From NCBI RefSeq assembly GCF_022601675.1, contig NZ_JAKVIL010000003.1, positions 372,001 to 436,000 of the forward strand: 64,000 nt of DNA. The letters run 5' to 3'. The translations under genes were made by a program, and so were the position numbers. Shown here one piece after another: positions 36,999 through 45,482 of this stretch. A model generated the notes under the pieces. It saw nothing but the letters and a program-made list of their open reading frames with translations, was not told the origin of the DNA and searched no databases. The DNA is from Ancylobacter gelatini (GTDB taxonomy: Bacteria > Pseudomonadota > Alphaproteobacteria > Rhizobiales > Xanthobacteraceae). Every line of letters starts with the position of its first letter. The first letter of the stretch is position 1.

Positions 36999-37622
36999 GT
37001 GAGCGGACATCCTGTCCTGGTTCTGGCTTCGGGCTCGCCGCGCCGTCTGGCGCTGCTGGCGCAGGCCGGTCTCGAACCCGACGCCCTGCTGCCCGCCGAT
37101 ATCGACGAGACGCCGGAGCGCAGCGAGTTGCCGCGCCGGCTCGCGCTGCGGCTGGCGCAGGAGAAACTGCGCGCCGCCGATATCCGTCGCAAGGCGGTGG
37201 GCGAATATGAGGGCGCCTATCTGCTGGCCGCCGACACGGTGGTCGGCGTCGGCCGGCGTATTCTGCCCAAGCCCGAGATTTCCGAGGAGGCGGCCGATTG
37301 CCTGCGCCTGCTCTCCGGCCGTGCGCACCGCGTCTATACCGGCGTCGCGCTGATGACGCCCAAGGGCGCCGTCCGCACCCGACTGGTGGAGACGCGTGTG
37401 CGCTTCAAGCGGCTCTCCCGCGAGGAGATGGACGCCTATATCGCCTCGCGCGAATGGCTGGGCAAGGCGGGCGGTTATGCGATCCAGGGGCTGGCGGCGA
37501 CCTTCGTGATCAAGATGGTCGGCTCCTACACCAATGTGGTCGGCCTGCCGCTGGCCGAGACCGTGGCGATGCTGGCCGGCGAGCGCTATCCCGTGCACCA
37601 CGCCTGGGGCAACCCGCCATGA
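36999..37622 (+). CDS. maf: Maf-family nucleotide pyrophosphatase
   Basis: A 207-residue house-cleaning pyrophosphatase. Motifs: [16 protein letters not shown] at the N-terminus, [20 protein letters not shown] with the catalytic Asp, and [18 protein letters not shown] precedes the GTG at 36999. The family hydrolyses non-canonical or dTTP/UTP-type nucleotides. Its stop overlaps the yacG start by four bases. Confidence 0.92.
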   Translation: MSGHPVLVLASGSPRRLALLAQAGLEPDALLPADIDETPERSELPRRLALRLAQEKLRAADIRRKAVGEYEGAYLLAADTVVGVGRRILPKPEISEEAADCLRLLSGRAHRVYTGVALMTPKGAVRTRLVETRVRFKRLSREEMDAYIASREWLGKAGGYAIQGLAATFVIKMVGSYTNVVGLPLAETVAMLAGERYPVHHAWGNPP

Positions 37623-37843
37623 GCGGCGGGGATGCCACGCGGGAAAAGGGCGCTTCCGGCAAGGGCTGCCCGATCTGCGGCAAGCCGCCGGTGGAGAAAT
37701 ATCGCCCGTTCTGTTCCAGCCGCTGCGCCGATGTCGACCTGCACCGCTGGCTGAGCGGCAGCTACGCGATACCCGCCTCCGAGGATGACGACGAGGACGG
37801 CGAGGAAGCCCCGCTCGCCCCCGCTCCGCCGCGCGACCGCTGA
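37619..37843 (+). CDS. yacG: DNA gyrase inhibitor YacG
   Basis: A 74-residue protein with a four-cysteine zinc site, CPICGKPP and [11 protein letters not shown], followed by WLSGSYAIP and an acidic tail. The family binds GyrB and inhibits gyrase. It is translationally coupled to maf through ATGA. Confidence 0.92.
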   Translation: MSGGDATREKGASGKGCPICGKPPVEKYRPFCSSRCADVDLHRWLSGSYAIPASEDDDEDGEEAPLAPAPPRDR

Positions 37844-38140
37844 AGCTCGCTGCCGGACGCCTTGCTCCCACGCGGCCCCGCCGCCGCGTGTCACGGCCTG
37901 CCGGCGCCTGGCAAGGCGCGCGCCACGGTGGCGCCCCCCACGGTGGCGCAGGGCGCGCGACCCGGCCGTGTCTGGACTTATCGTGTCAGGGTCGCGGAGA
38001 TGGCCCGTCGAGGGCGCTGGCGATGCCGGTCCGATGTGGCTGGGGAAAGAAGCATTTTACCCTCCCGACCATATGGACAGGGAGGAATCGAAACTCTATA
38101 AACCGCCCCGCTCCGCACGGCTTACGCCGTTGCCGGCTAC
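37844..38140. other. Non-coding stretch before tRNA-Phe
   Basis: Nearly 300 bases with no supported gene. It contains a short direct repeat, CACGGTGGCG twice, at about 37924-37949, separated by CCCCCC. A tRNA promoter is expected near its right end, but no clear -35/-10 is assigned. Confidence 0.35.
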
Positions 38141-38216
38141 GCCCAGGTAGCTCAGTTGGTAGAGCATGCGACTGAAAATCGCAGTGTCGGCGGTTCGACT
38201 CCGTCCCTGGGCACCA
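38141..38216 (+). tRNA. tRNA-Phe (GAA), island attachment site
   Basis: A 76-base cloverleaf with CCA: acceptor GCCCAGG pairs with CCTGGGC, anticodon stem TGCGA/TCGCA encloses CTGAAAA with anticodon GAA, T-loop GTTCGACT. Its last 17 bases are repeated (one base missing) at 52039-52054, marking it as the integration target of the island that follows. Confidence 0.95.
38200..38216 (+). repeat. attL-type direct repeat at the tRNA-Phe 3' end
   Basis: TCCGTCCCTGGGCACCA, the end of tRNA-Phe, recurs at 52039-52054 as TCCGTCCCTGGCACCA with one G missing. This is the normal footprint of a tyrosine integrase that recombines at a tRNA 3' end. Confidence 0.85.
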
Positions 38217-38308
38217 CTCCTTCCCGCCGGGGGTAACCGGAAACGCGCTAAACTACTATAATAAAAGAATTTTCGGCGATCGTCGCATTGGCACGTATCG
38301 CCGGGCCT

Positions 38309-38369
38309 GTTGGCATTTTGGAACGTTTGTTGGCATCGTTCGGTACCAACTCACAGGCCGGGTACCAAC
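38309..38369 (+). repeat. Repeated TGTTGGCAT / GGTACCAAC motifs before the integrase
   Basis: TGTTGGCAT occurs at 38309-38317 and 38329-38337, and GGTACCAAC (whose complement begins GTTGG) at 38342-38350 and 38361-38369. The spacing of about 20 bases and position next to attL suggest integrase arm-binding sites or an autoregulatory region. Confidence 0.45.
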
Positions 38370-38372
38370 AAA

Positions 38373-39569
38373 ATGCCCCTGTCAGATGCCGCCGTCCGCA
38401 ATGCCAAGCCGAGCGCAAAGCCGCGCAAGCTTTCCGACGGGGGAGGATTGCACCTCCTCGTCACGCCAACCGGCAGTCGCCACTGGCGCCTTCAGTATCG
38501 CTTCGAAGGTAAGCAGAAGATGGTGACCTTCGGATCCTATCCCGTCGTCTCCCTTACCGAGGCTAGGGAGAGGCGGGACGCAGCCAAAAGATTGCTGGCG
38601 GCGGGACAGGACCCCAGGGTTCAGGCCCGATTAACGAAGCTCACCAAAAGCATCGTCGACGCCAACACCTTCAACATGGTCGCAGACGAATATCTCGCCA
38701 AAATGACTCGAGAGCTCAGAGCCGACGCGACGATGGAGAAGACGCGCTGGCTCCTCGATCTGGCACGCGTCGATATTGGTGAGCGGCCAATAGCCGACAT
38801 AAAGCCCGTCGAGGTCTTGGCAGTGCTGCGCAAAGTCGAGCTGCGCGGCCGTTATGAAACAGCACGTAGGCTCCGCGGTACGATGGGTACGGTGTTTCGC
38901 TATGCCATCGCTACCGTGAGGGCTGAACACGATCCCACATATGCCCTGCGCGGCGCTCTTACGACCCCCACGGTCAAGCCGAGAGCTGCCATCACCGACG
39001 CGAAGGCGTTTGGTGGACTGCTTCGGGCCATCGATGGTTTCGATGGCCAACCCGTCACGCTCGCGGCACTTCGCTTAATGGCCCTGCTTTTCCCCCGTCC
39101 CGGCGAACTAAGATTGGCAGAATGGCGTGAGTTCAACCTTGAGAAGGCTGAATGGGTTGTGCCCGCCAGCCGCACAAAAATGCGCCGGCCGCACCGGTCA
39201 CCGCTGCCTACCCAGGCCATTGCGATTCTGCGTGATCTTCGTCAGTTCACGGGAACTCGCGAGCTCGCACTACCGTCAGTTAGCTCGCCGCGTCGACCGA
39301 TGTCGGAGAACACGCTGAATGCTGCCTTGCGCCGATTAGGCTACGGCAAGGACGAGGTGACGGCCCATGGATTTAGGGCGACCGCTTCCACGCTCCTCAA
39401 TGAAAGCGGCCTGTGGCACGCCGACGCGATCGAAAGGCAACTCGGCCATATAGAAAGCAATGATGTGCGGCGAGCTTATGCGCGCGGCGAACACTGGGAA
39501 GAGCGTGCCCGGATGATGCAATGGTGGGCCGATCGTATCGACGAGATGCGATCGGACATCGACAGATAG
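38373..39569 (+). CDS. P4-type tyrosine integrase
   Basis: A 398-residue site-specific recombinase. The N-terminal arm-binding domain (DUF4102) reads LSDAAVRNAKPSAKPRKLSDGGGLHLLV; the core-binding domain covers ~95-185; the catalytic domain has Arg in FPRPGELRLAEW, HGFRATAST (HxxR), the LGH box in ERQLGHIES and Tyr in RRAYARGEHW. The ATG at 38373 fits the family start. It lies 157 bases past tRNA-Phe, its attachment target, and should integrate and excise this island. A truncated relative opens the second island at 52255. Confidence 0.93.
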   Translation: MPLSDAAVRNAKPSAKPRKLSDGGGLHLLVTPTGSRHWRLQYRFEGKQKMVTFGSYPVVSLTEARERRDAAKRLLAAGQDPRVQARLTKLTKSIVDANTFNMVADEYLAKMTRELRADATMEKTRWLLDLARVDIGERPIADIKPVEVLAVLRKVELRGRYETARRLRGTMGTVFRYAIATVRAEHDPTYALRGALTTPTVKPRAAITDAKAFGGLLRAIDGFDGQPVTLAALRLMALLFPRPGELRLAEWREFNLEKAEWVVPASRTKMRRPHRSPLPTQAIAILRDLRQFTGTRELALPSVSSPRRPMSENTLNAALRRLGYGKDEVTAHGFRATASTLLNESGLWHADAIERQLGHIESNDVRRAYARGEHWEERARMMQWWADRIDEMRSDIDR

Positions 39570-39620
39570 GCTGGAGCGACAGTCGACTCTCAGGGAGAGG
39601 ACACTTGAGCCTCGACCATA

Positions 39621-39833
39621 ATGGAGCAGACCAAGTTGCTCGCGAATGCGCTTGATCGGGCCTCGACAGCCTGCCTCACGGTTGCAGTATTGGGACCGTC
39701 CGCCGCATTATATGGGATCGGCGGAGGAGCATCGATCATCGCTCCCCTGATAGCTATCCGCAGCCTGTTTTGGTTGGGCGCCGCCGCCGTGCTACATTGG
39801 TTTGCGAGGCTCGTTCTTGGGAGACTCAAATGA
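39621..39833 (+). CDS. Small membrane protein of unknown function
   Basis: A 70-residue protein with two hydrophobic segments (about 15-33 and 36-62) after a short polar start MEQTKLLANALDRAS. No strong ribosome-binding site. Its stop codon overlaps the start of the next small gene in an ATGA, which supports both as real, coupled genes. No family recognised. Confidence 0.55.
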   Translation: MEQTKLLANALDRASTACLTVAVLGPSAALYGIGGGASIIAPLIAIRSLFWLGAAAVLHWFARLVLGRLK

Positions 39834-39940
39834 CTGGTCTATGGCTCTACGCTTACGTGGCGCTTCCGCTCATCGTCGTGGCGATGGGCTATGCTGCAGT
39901 ACGTCTGACCGAGAGGCCAACTCTTCGCCTAGGCGAGTGA
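39830..39940 (+). CDS. Very small membrane protein coupled to the preceding gene
   Basis: A 36-residue protein with one hydrophobic helix, LYAYVALPLIVVAMGYAAV, and a short basic tail. GGGAGA precedes the ATG by seven bases and the ATGA overlap with the previous gene implies translational coupling. Function unknown. Confidence 0.45.
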   Translation: MTGLWLYAYVALPLIVVAMGYAAVRLTERPTLRLGE

Positions 39941-40192
39941 GGCCGATTCGGTGTGCTCCGCTGGAGCGCAGAAGTTGAGTTCGCATCCCTCTTGCTCCGC
40001 CTTGTTGTCGTGGAAATGCATAAGGGAGCGCGCCCGCCCGAGAGCAGGAGATCGTCGCCGGCGTTTTTCCAGGCCATGTGGCCATATCATCCTAATGGTC
40101 AGCTTCGCTCAGGATGTGGCTCACTATTTCCAGGTTCCCATTCATTCCCAGGCTGACCAGCGAACACGAATGACCGGCTTGCGGAATCCAGA

Positions 40193-41956
40193 TTAGCCGC
40201 CAGCGCTCGGCTTCTGCTTCTTGGTCGGCTTGGCGTCACGCTCGAAGTTGACACATTCGACCGGGATGAAGCGGAGCACGACCGCTGCGAACTTGCAGTG
40301 GTTGCGCAAATGCTCTTGCATGAGCTTTAGTTCGTATTGCGCCATGAACGGCAGGCTCGCTCGGGTGGGCTGGGGCTTCTTGTTGTCGAATAGTAGCCAA
40401 ACGCAGACCTGATAATCGCTGCCAACCACTTCGCGGATGTCGGCTTTAATATGCGCTAGGTATTCAGCCTTAGCCGGGGTCGGTGAACTCGTGACATGGC
40501 TCAGTATTTCCGATAGGAACACCTGATCGTGGAGGAAGCTGTCGCAGTAGAAGCGGGCCTGGGCAAACAGGTAGCTGATCGATGAAGACCCCTTGTACGG
40601 CTTACAATTGATGATCCGCATCGTGCCATCGTCAGTCAGATCGAGAATGTCGCAGAATTCCTTGTCTTGCCGGCTCGAGCCGATACGCAATTTAGCCTGG
40701 TCGAAACGGATGCTCTGCGGGCGCAGCACGCATGCCCGGGTATTGAAAACCGCTTCGCGATTCTTCCGCGCAGTTTGGTCGGCAATCGAGATGCCGGCAT
40801 AAAGAGGCTCGCACGCTTCCTCGCGCACCTGCTTGGCAACGAAGTCGGTCACGGAGCGATAGAAACTTCCTTCAACTTGGCGCCAAGTTCCACCAGTCAG
40901 AATGAAATGGCCGTCTCCGAGCTTATGCTCAAAGAGCATACAGTTGTAGAGTGACCACCATTTGTGCGAGAGGACACGATCTTCCTGATGTGAATATGCA
41001 TAGATGCGCCGGGCGTGGAGCATCTTGATCGTGACCTTGTCGAGATTCACTGCGTACGACAACTGTCCAGCGTCAAGAAAGGCGTAAATGCGATTTTTGC
41101 GCTTGGGGTTGTCTGAATAGCTGAAGCTGTAATCGTCGTCGGCGATAAGCTCGGGAATCCACAGCTGGACAGGTTCGAGCTCTTTTGCACGTAAAGTGTC
41201 GATCAGCGCCTGATCGAGCAACTTAATCTGATCATCACCAGCGGGCTTGAAGTTACGGTAGTTGGGAAAGAGACTGGCAAAATCCTCTTTGCCATAGGCC
41301 TCAGTAAAATCGCGACACTGCTCGATCAGCCGGTCCCAGCTAAGCTTCTCGGCACCGATGACCTTGATCGTGAGATGATCGCGGCCCTGCAGCGTGACCA
41401 GTGGATTGCCTTTGAGGTGCGCGGCAATGGACTTGAGATCCTCCGATTCGCTGAGGCCGAACACGAAACTTTGCGACGGGCGCGCGACCTGCCGGTCGAT
41501 ATGCGTCGGGGTTAGTGAGTGGCTCTGCGTCCGCGTCTGGCGGATTTCCTCGTTGCCGCATAGATTCATCGCTGTCCGGATGCCGAAATCGGTCTGGATC
41601 TCCTCCCGCTTGATGAGGGACCCAGCGCTGCGGCCAAAGGTAGCGATGAATAGCTGGCCATCGAGGGCTATCGCGAGAATGCCATTGGCGCTGTGACTCC
41701 ACGCGGCAAAGCTTTTCTGATCTGTCGCGGGAATCCGGACATTGATGAAGTCGAGCCAGGGTGGATTGGTCTTTTTGGTCGATGTCTCGAAATAAATGAA
41801 CCGGCAAATCGCATCGGCAACTTCGAACTGATGCTCTGTTCTCTGGTGGCGCTTCACCAGCGTTTCTAAATCGATCACCTTTTCAAAGGGCCTCCCTTCT
41901 TTCGCCAGATAAAGCGATATTTGGCCCAGATCGCTTTCGCCATCTTCATCCGCCAT
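40193..41956 (-). CDS. TIGR04141/DUF6119-family protein, putative nuclease
   Basis: A 587-residue protein that I assign to the sporadically distributed TIGR04141 (DUF6119) family. The C-terminal half has the family core FCDILDLTDDG, then IINCKPYKGSSSISYLFAQA near residues 445-470; in most members this reads like iHVKr..SS.LSHLF. An acidic pair followed by a (V/C)K on the next strand resembles a PD-(D/E)xK nuclease core, which is inference. No signal peptide or membrane segment. It is divergent from the restriction-modification genes across a 594-base structured gap, suggesting that it belongs to the same defence cargo. Its biochemical activity is unknown. Confidence 0.7.
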   Translation of the reverse strand: MADEDGESDLGQISLYLAKEGRPFEKVIDLETLVKRHQRTEHQFEVADAICRFIYFETSTKKTNPPWLDFINVRIPATDQKSFAAWSHSANGILAIALDGQLFIATFGRSAGSLIKREEIQTDFGIRTAMNLCGNEEIRQTRTQSHSLTPTHIDRQVARPSQSFVFGLSESEDLKSIAAHLKGNPLVTLQGRDHLTIKVIGAEKLSWDRLIEQCRDFTEAYGKEDFASLFPNYRNFKPAGDDQIKLLDQALIDTLRAKELEPVQLWIPELIADDDYSFSYSDNPKRKNRIYAFLDAGQLSYAVNLDKVTIKMLHARRIYAYSHQEDRVLSHKWWSLYNCMLFEHKLGDGHFILTGGTWRQVEGSFYRSVTDFVAKQVREEACEPLYAGISIADQTARKNREAVFNTRACVLRPQSIRFDQAKLRIGSSRQDKEFCDILDLTDDGTMRIINCKPYKGSSSISYLFAQARFYCDSFLHDQVFLSEILSHVTSSPTPAKAEYLAHIKADIREVVGSDYQVCVWLLFDNKKPQPTRASLPFMAQYELKLMQEHLRNHCKFAAVVLRFIPVECVNFERDAKPTKKQKPSAGG

Positions 41957-42550
41957 CTTGCCTCTCCCCTAGGAAAGGTTAACGTCGACATAATTAAAGG
42001 CAAGCATCTGCTAACGGAATGTTGCCAGGGTAACTTTTAAGCCCGCTATACGGTCGCAGATCGAATGGCGAGAGACGCGGCCCGTCGGCGATCGGAGGCA
42101 CCTTTCAGTGGCACTAGAATAGCGCTGCGGCGTAGGCGCAGTGCACATCATCATCCGGCGTAGTCCGGCGAGGACGCCAGAAGCTGCCTCCGATCTTCCG
42201 CCAGCACGCTAAGCTCGCCGATCGCATCATTGGCGGGCCGCGAGCGACCAAGAAGAGAACTATGTGTACGCTATAGCCCTATGACGTATCTTCCCCCTGA
42301 GCCGACGTTCGGAACGTCCGGTTTGGGACAATCAGATCGTCACGATCCTCAAATGCGGATGCAGCGTGAAGCTTAAATTTGTTAGCGCGTTTTTGGGATC
42401 ACGCGGCGCATGCTGATTGCATTTTTGCTAGAGGCCAAGGAGATTGACAACTCAAGCATCAGGCGTGCTCACTGGGATTCGCCAAGATTTGTTCATTCTA
42501 TGTTCTTAATCCGTGCAAGAGCGAAATCGTTGCGGTAGGATCCCCGTGAC
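41957..42550. other. Long structured intergenic region
   Basis: This 594-base gap between the divergent DUF6119 and methyltransferase genes has no supported gene. It must contain both promoters. Its centre holds a structured element listed separately (42090-42195). The right third is AT-richer; no repeat array or riboswitch is recognised. Confidence 0.45.
42090..42195. ncRNA. Candidate structured RNA or small inverted-repeat element
   Basis: GATCGGAGGCA (42090-42100) and TGCCTCCGATC (42185-42195) are a perfect 11-bp inverted repeat around 84 bases. Inside, GCAC/GTGC (42111-42114 and 42141-42144) enclose CTGCG/CGCAG, forming a second hairpin. The layout could be a folded RNA in the defence locus or a tiny non-autonomous element with inverted ends. 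No promoter or terminator is clear. Confidence 0.35.
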
Positions 42551-44362
42551 ATGAAACGATCTGCCCTCCTCCTGCAGCGCGCTCGGCTTCCCGCTGCCCA
42601 GGTCACGGATGCTCCGCGCAGCCTTCAGGAAGGTCGCGTCATGGCGCGCGCCTGGGCTGAGCAGATTGACGATCGCCGTCGCCAAGGGGCAGCATGGGCC
42701 TTTGTCGCCGAAGCAATTCGCGCATACGTCGAGTCGCATGGGAAGGCTCTTGGCAGAAACTTGCAGGTGTCACCGCTAAAGCTGGCGGTCCCCTATCAGC
42801 TGACCTCATCCGCCGCCGAATTGGCGGCAACGCTGGGCCGAGCAGCCGCTAACCTGCAACCCTTGCAGGCCTGTTATCAGATCAGCGCCACCTATACCGC
42901 ACTGTTGCCCACGTCGCTGCGCAGCGAGTGGGGCGCTTATTACACCCCGCCTGCGCTGACCGAACGTCTGTTGGACATGGCGGCCGAGGCCGGCACCGAT
43001 TGGACCACTGCCCGGGTGCTTGACCCAGCTTGTGGTGGCGGAGCGTTTCTGCTGCCGGTGGCGCTGCGCATGCGTCGGGCCATGCCATGGCTCACATCCG
43101 CGGCGTTTATCGAGCACTTGGCGACGCATCTGCGTGGGTTTGAAATCGACCCCTTCGCAGCTTGGCTCACACAGATCTGGCTGGAGGCGATTTTTGCAGA
43201 TGAGGCGGCCGCTTCAGGCCTGTCGTTCCCACCTATCGTCACCGTTGGGGATAGTCTTGAGCAGAATCCTAATTCCAAGGACGGCTATGACCTGATCATC
43301 GGCAATCCGCCTTACGGCCGGATCAAATTGACGACCGCGCAGCGCGAGCGCTACTCGCGCGGGCTATACGGGCATGCCAACCTCTATGGAGTGTTCACGG
43401 ACCTGGCACTTCGCTGGACCCGCGCGGGAGGCGTAGTGGCCTACGTCACTCCCACCAGCTTCCTTGCTGGAGAATATTTCAAGGCCCTTCGAGGGCTGCT
43501 CGCCAAAGAGGCGCCTCCCGTGGCGATCGATTTCGTGTCAGCGCGTAAGGGGGTGTTCGAGGACGTCCTTCAGGAAGCTGCGCTCTCAACCTACAAACGT
43601 GGGGGGCGCTCTCGCCGGGCAACGGTCCACTTCTTGGACATCGTCGATAGCGATAGCTTCGACGTCACCCATGCCGGTAAGTTCGGACTGCCCGACGACG
43701 CCACGGATCCGTGGCTAGCGCCGCGGGAACCAGGGCAGCAGCGACTGATTGAGCAATTGGCGAAGATGCCGACCAGATTCGCCGATTGGGGATACAAGAT
43801 CTCAACCGGACCGCTAGTATGGAACCGGTTCAAAGATCAGCTCCGGCCGAAAGCGGGAAAGGGCCATTTCCCACTGATTTGGGCCGAGGCGGTGTCCGCA
43901 GATGGCCGGTTCACGTTTAAAGCCGATAAGCGCAATCACCAGCCATTCTTTAAAGCGACGCCGATTGACGACTGGTTGAAGGTGACACAGGCCTGCGTCC
44001 TAATTCAGCGCACCACAGCAAAAGAGCAGGCGCGCAGGCTGATAGCAGCCGAGCTGCCTCAGGAGCTCATAACGCAGCATGGCGCGGTTATTGTAGAAAA
44101 TCATCTAAACATGGTTCGGCCTCTCAGCGGCTCTCCTAAGGTTTCGCCGAGGGCGGTTGCAGCCATTCTCAACAGCCGGGCTGCGGACCAGGCATTCCGC
44201 TGCATCAGCGGTAGCGTTGCCGTGTCGGCCTTCGAGTTGGAGGCCTTGCCGTTACCGACCATTGAGCAAATGCGCAGCGTAGAGCGTTTATTGAAGATCG
44301 GCTCACCTGCCCCGGCAGTCGAGAGCGCTCTAAACGCTCTCTATTTCGGCACCGACGCATGA
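42551..44362 (+). CDS. Type II DNA adenine methyltransferase (BsuBI/PstI-type RM)
   Basis: A 603-residue N6-adenine methyltransferase. Motif X/I: GAYYTPPALTERLL then VLDPACGGGAFLLP near residue 160; motif IV NPPYGR near 252; and VVAYVTPTSFLAGEYF, a usual motif VI-VIII region. The C-terminal ~200 residues would be the target-recognition domain. The restriction gene overlaps its stop by four bases, so methylation and cleavage are coupled. It protects host DNA at the site cut by the partner; by family resemblance the site may be CTGCAG-like, which is a guess. Confidence 0.88.
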   Translation: MKRSALLLQRARLPAAQVTDAPRSLQEGRVMARAWAEQIDDRRRQGAAWAFVAEAIRAYVESHGKALGRNLQVSPLKLAVPYQLTSSAAELAATLGRAAANLQPLQACYQISATYTALLPTSLRSEWGAYYTPPALTERLLDMAAEAGTDWTTARVLDPACGGGAFLLPVALRMRRAMPWLTSAAFIEHLATHLRGFEIDPFAAWLTQIWLEAIFADEAAASGLSFPPIVTVGDSLEQNPNSKDGYDLIIGNPPYGRIKLTTAQRERYSRGLYGHANLYGVFTDLALRWTRAGGVVAYVTPTSFLAGEYFKALRGLLAKEAPPVAIDFVSARKGVFEDVLQEAALSTYKRGGRSRRATVHFLDIVDSDSFDVTHAGKFGLPDDATDPWLAPREPGQQRLIEQLAKMPTRFADWGYKISTGPLVWNRFKDQLRPKAGKGHFPLIWAEAVSADGRFTFKADKRNHQPFFKATPIDDWLKVTQACVLIQRTTAKEQARRLIAAELPQELITQHGAVIVENHLNMVRPLSGSPKVSPRAVAAILNSRAADQAFRCISGSVAVSAFELEALPLPTIEQMRSVERLLKIGSPAPAVESALNALYFGTDA

Positions 44363-45414
44363 GCTTGCCCGCCCTGCCACCCTTCAACGTCGTTCACGAG
44401 CGGCTACCGATGATCTTTCCGGCCGGGACGCCGGAGCGAAATTATCTGACCCGCGAGCTGTCAGCATGCACCATCTTCGTTGGCCTTTATATTGGCGCGA
44501 TCGAGGGCACTGAGACCTGGCTAGCACCTAAGCACGTCTACCGCTTCAGCGACATTCAAGAGGGGATGACGACCCCAGCTGAGAGGACTGCCTACAGTGT
44601 GCAGGTGATGAAGCCGAGCGGCCGAGCACCAGGCGAGCAGTGGTATGCTGATAACAGCCGAGAATCTATCCGGGACGAGACCCTCCGCGAAGGATTGGTT
44701 GTGCTCGGAGCAGCCCTTGAGAAGCCAGGCGTTCCGACGACCTCCGGTAAGCCGCGATATATGCTTCAGGCCGCGTTTGCTGCGCTGTTCGATCCCGGAC
44801 TAACCGATTCTGCACTGGCGGAGGCGATTTCGGCGTGGCAGGCGAAGTACCTGACGCCGGGCGCACTCGCTCGGATCGCGATTGTAAGGCGTGGTGCGGC
44901 CGCCGGCGGTGACCATGTGCTCGTCACATTCCCCAGCGGAGAAACCCGCAAGCTCAAGCCGGGGCCTAGCTCCAAGATCTCCAAGGCTGTGATCGAGGTG
45001 TTTGCCCCGCGCTTCCTAGGCAAGGCGGCGGTCGTATTCCTTAGCGAGAGCGGCAACAAGGTCGTGGCACGGGATGATGAGCTCGCCAAGGTGATCGGTT
45101 TGAATATCAAGGCAGATAAGAACCTTCCTGACATCATCTTGGTCGATTTGGCGCCGGAGCATCCGCTGCTGGTGTTCGTCGAAGCTGTGGCTACCGATGG
45201 CCCGATCAACGAGAGGCGCAAAGACGCGCTCGCTGACTTGGCTCGCGAAGCAGGATTCCCGGTGGAGCACATCGCCTATGTGACGGCGTATCTCGATCGC
45301 AGCGGCTCGCCCTTTAAGAAGACTGTCGGCGCCCTCGCCTGGGGAAGCTATGCTTGGTTTGAATCCGAACCTACAGGTCTTATTCAGCTTGCATCGGGCA
45401 GAAGCTCACTATAG
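44359..45414 (+). CDS. BsuBI/PstI-type restriction endonuclease
   Basis: A 351-residue restriction enzyme. The N-terminal ~170 residues are helical and would recognise DNA; the C-terminal domain carries PDIILVD and then VFVEAVATDGPINERRK near residues 272-290, the Asp/Glu pattern of the BsuBI/PstI catalytic domain. GTVGALAWGSYAWFESEP-like sequence closes the domain as in relatives. It starts inside the methyltransferase stop (ATGA). Length matches the family, so it appears intact. Confidence 0.87.
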   Translation: MSLPALPPFNVVHERLPMIFPAGTPERNYLTRELSACTIFVGLYIGAIEGTETWLAPKHVYRFSDIQEGMTTPAERTAYSVQVMKPSGRAPGEQWYADNSRESIRDETLREGLVVLGAALEKPGVPTTSGKPRYMLQAAFAALFDPGLTDSALAEAISAWQAKYLTPGALARIAIVRRGAAAGGDHVLVTFPSGETRKLKPGPSSKISKAVIEVFAPRFLGKAAVVFLSESGNKVVARDDELAKVIGLNIKADKNLPDIILVDLAPEHPLLVFVEAVATDGPINERRKDALADLAREAGFPVEHIAYVTAYLDRSGSPFKKTVGALAWGSYAWFESEPTGLIQLASGRSSL

Positions 45415-45482
45415 CTGCCGGATCAGACCGCGTAGAGCGGCAATGACAATATAATATAATGCGCAAAACGCAGGGGGGGCTC

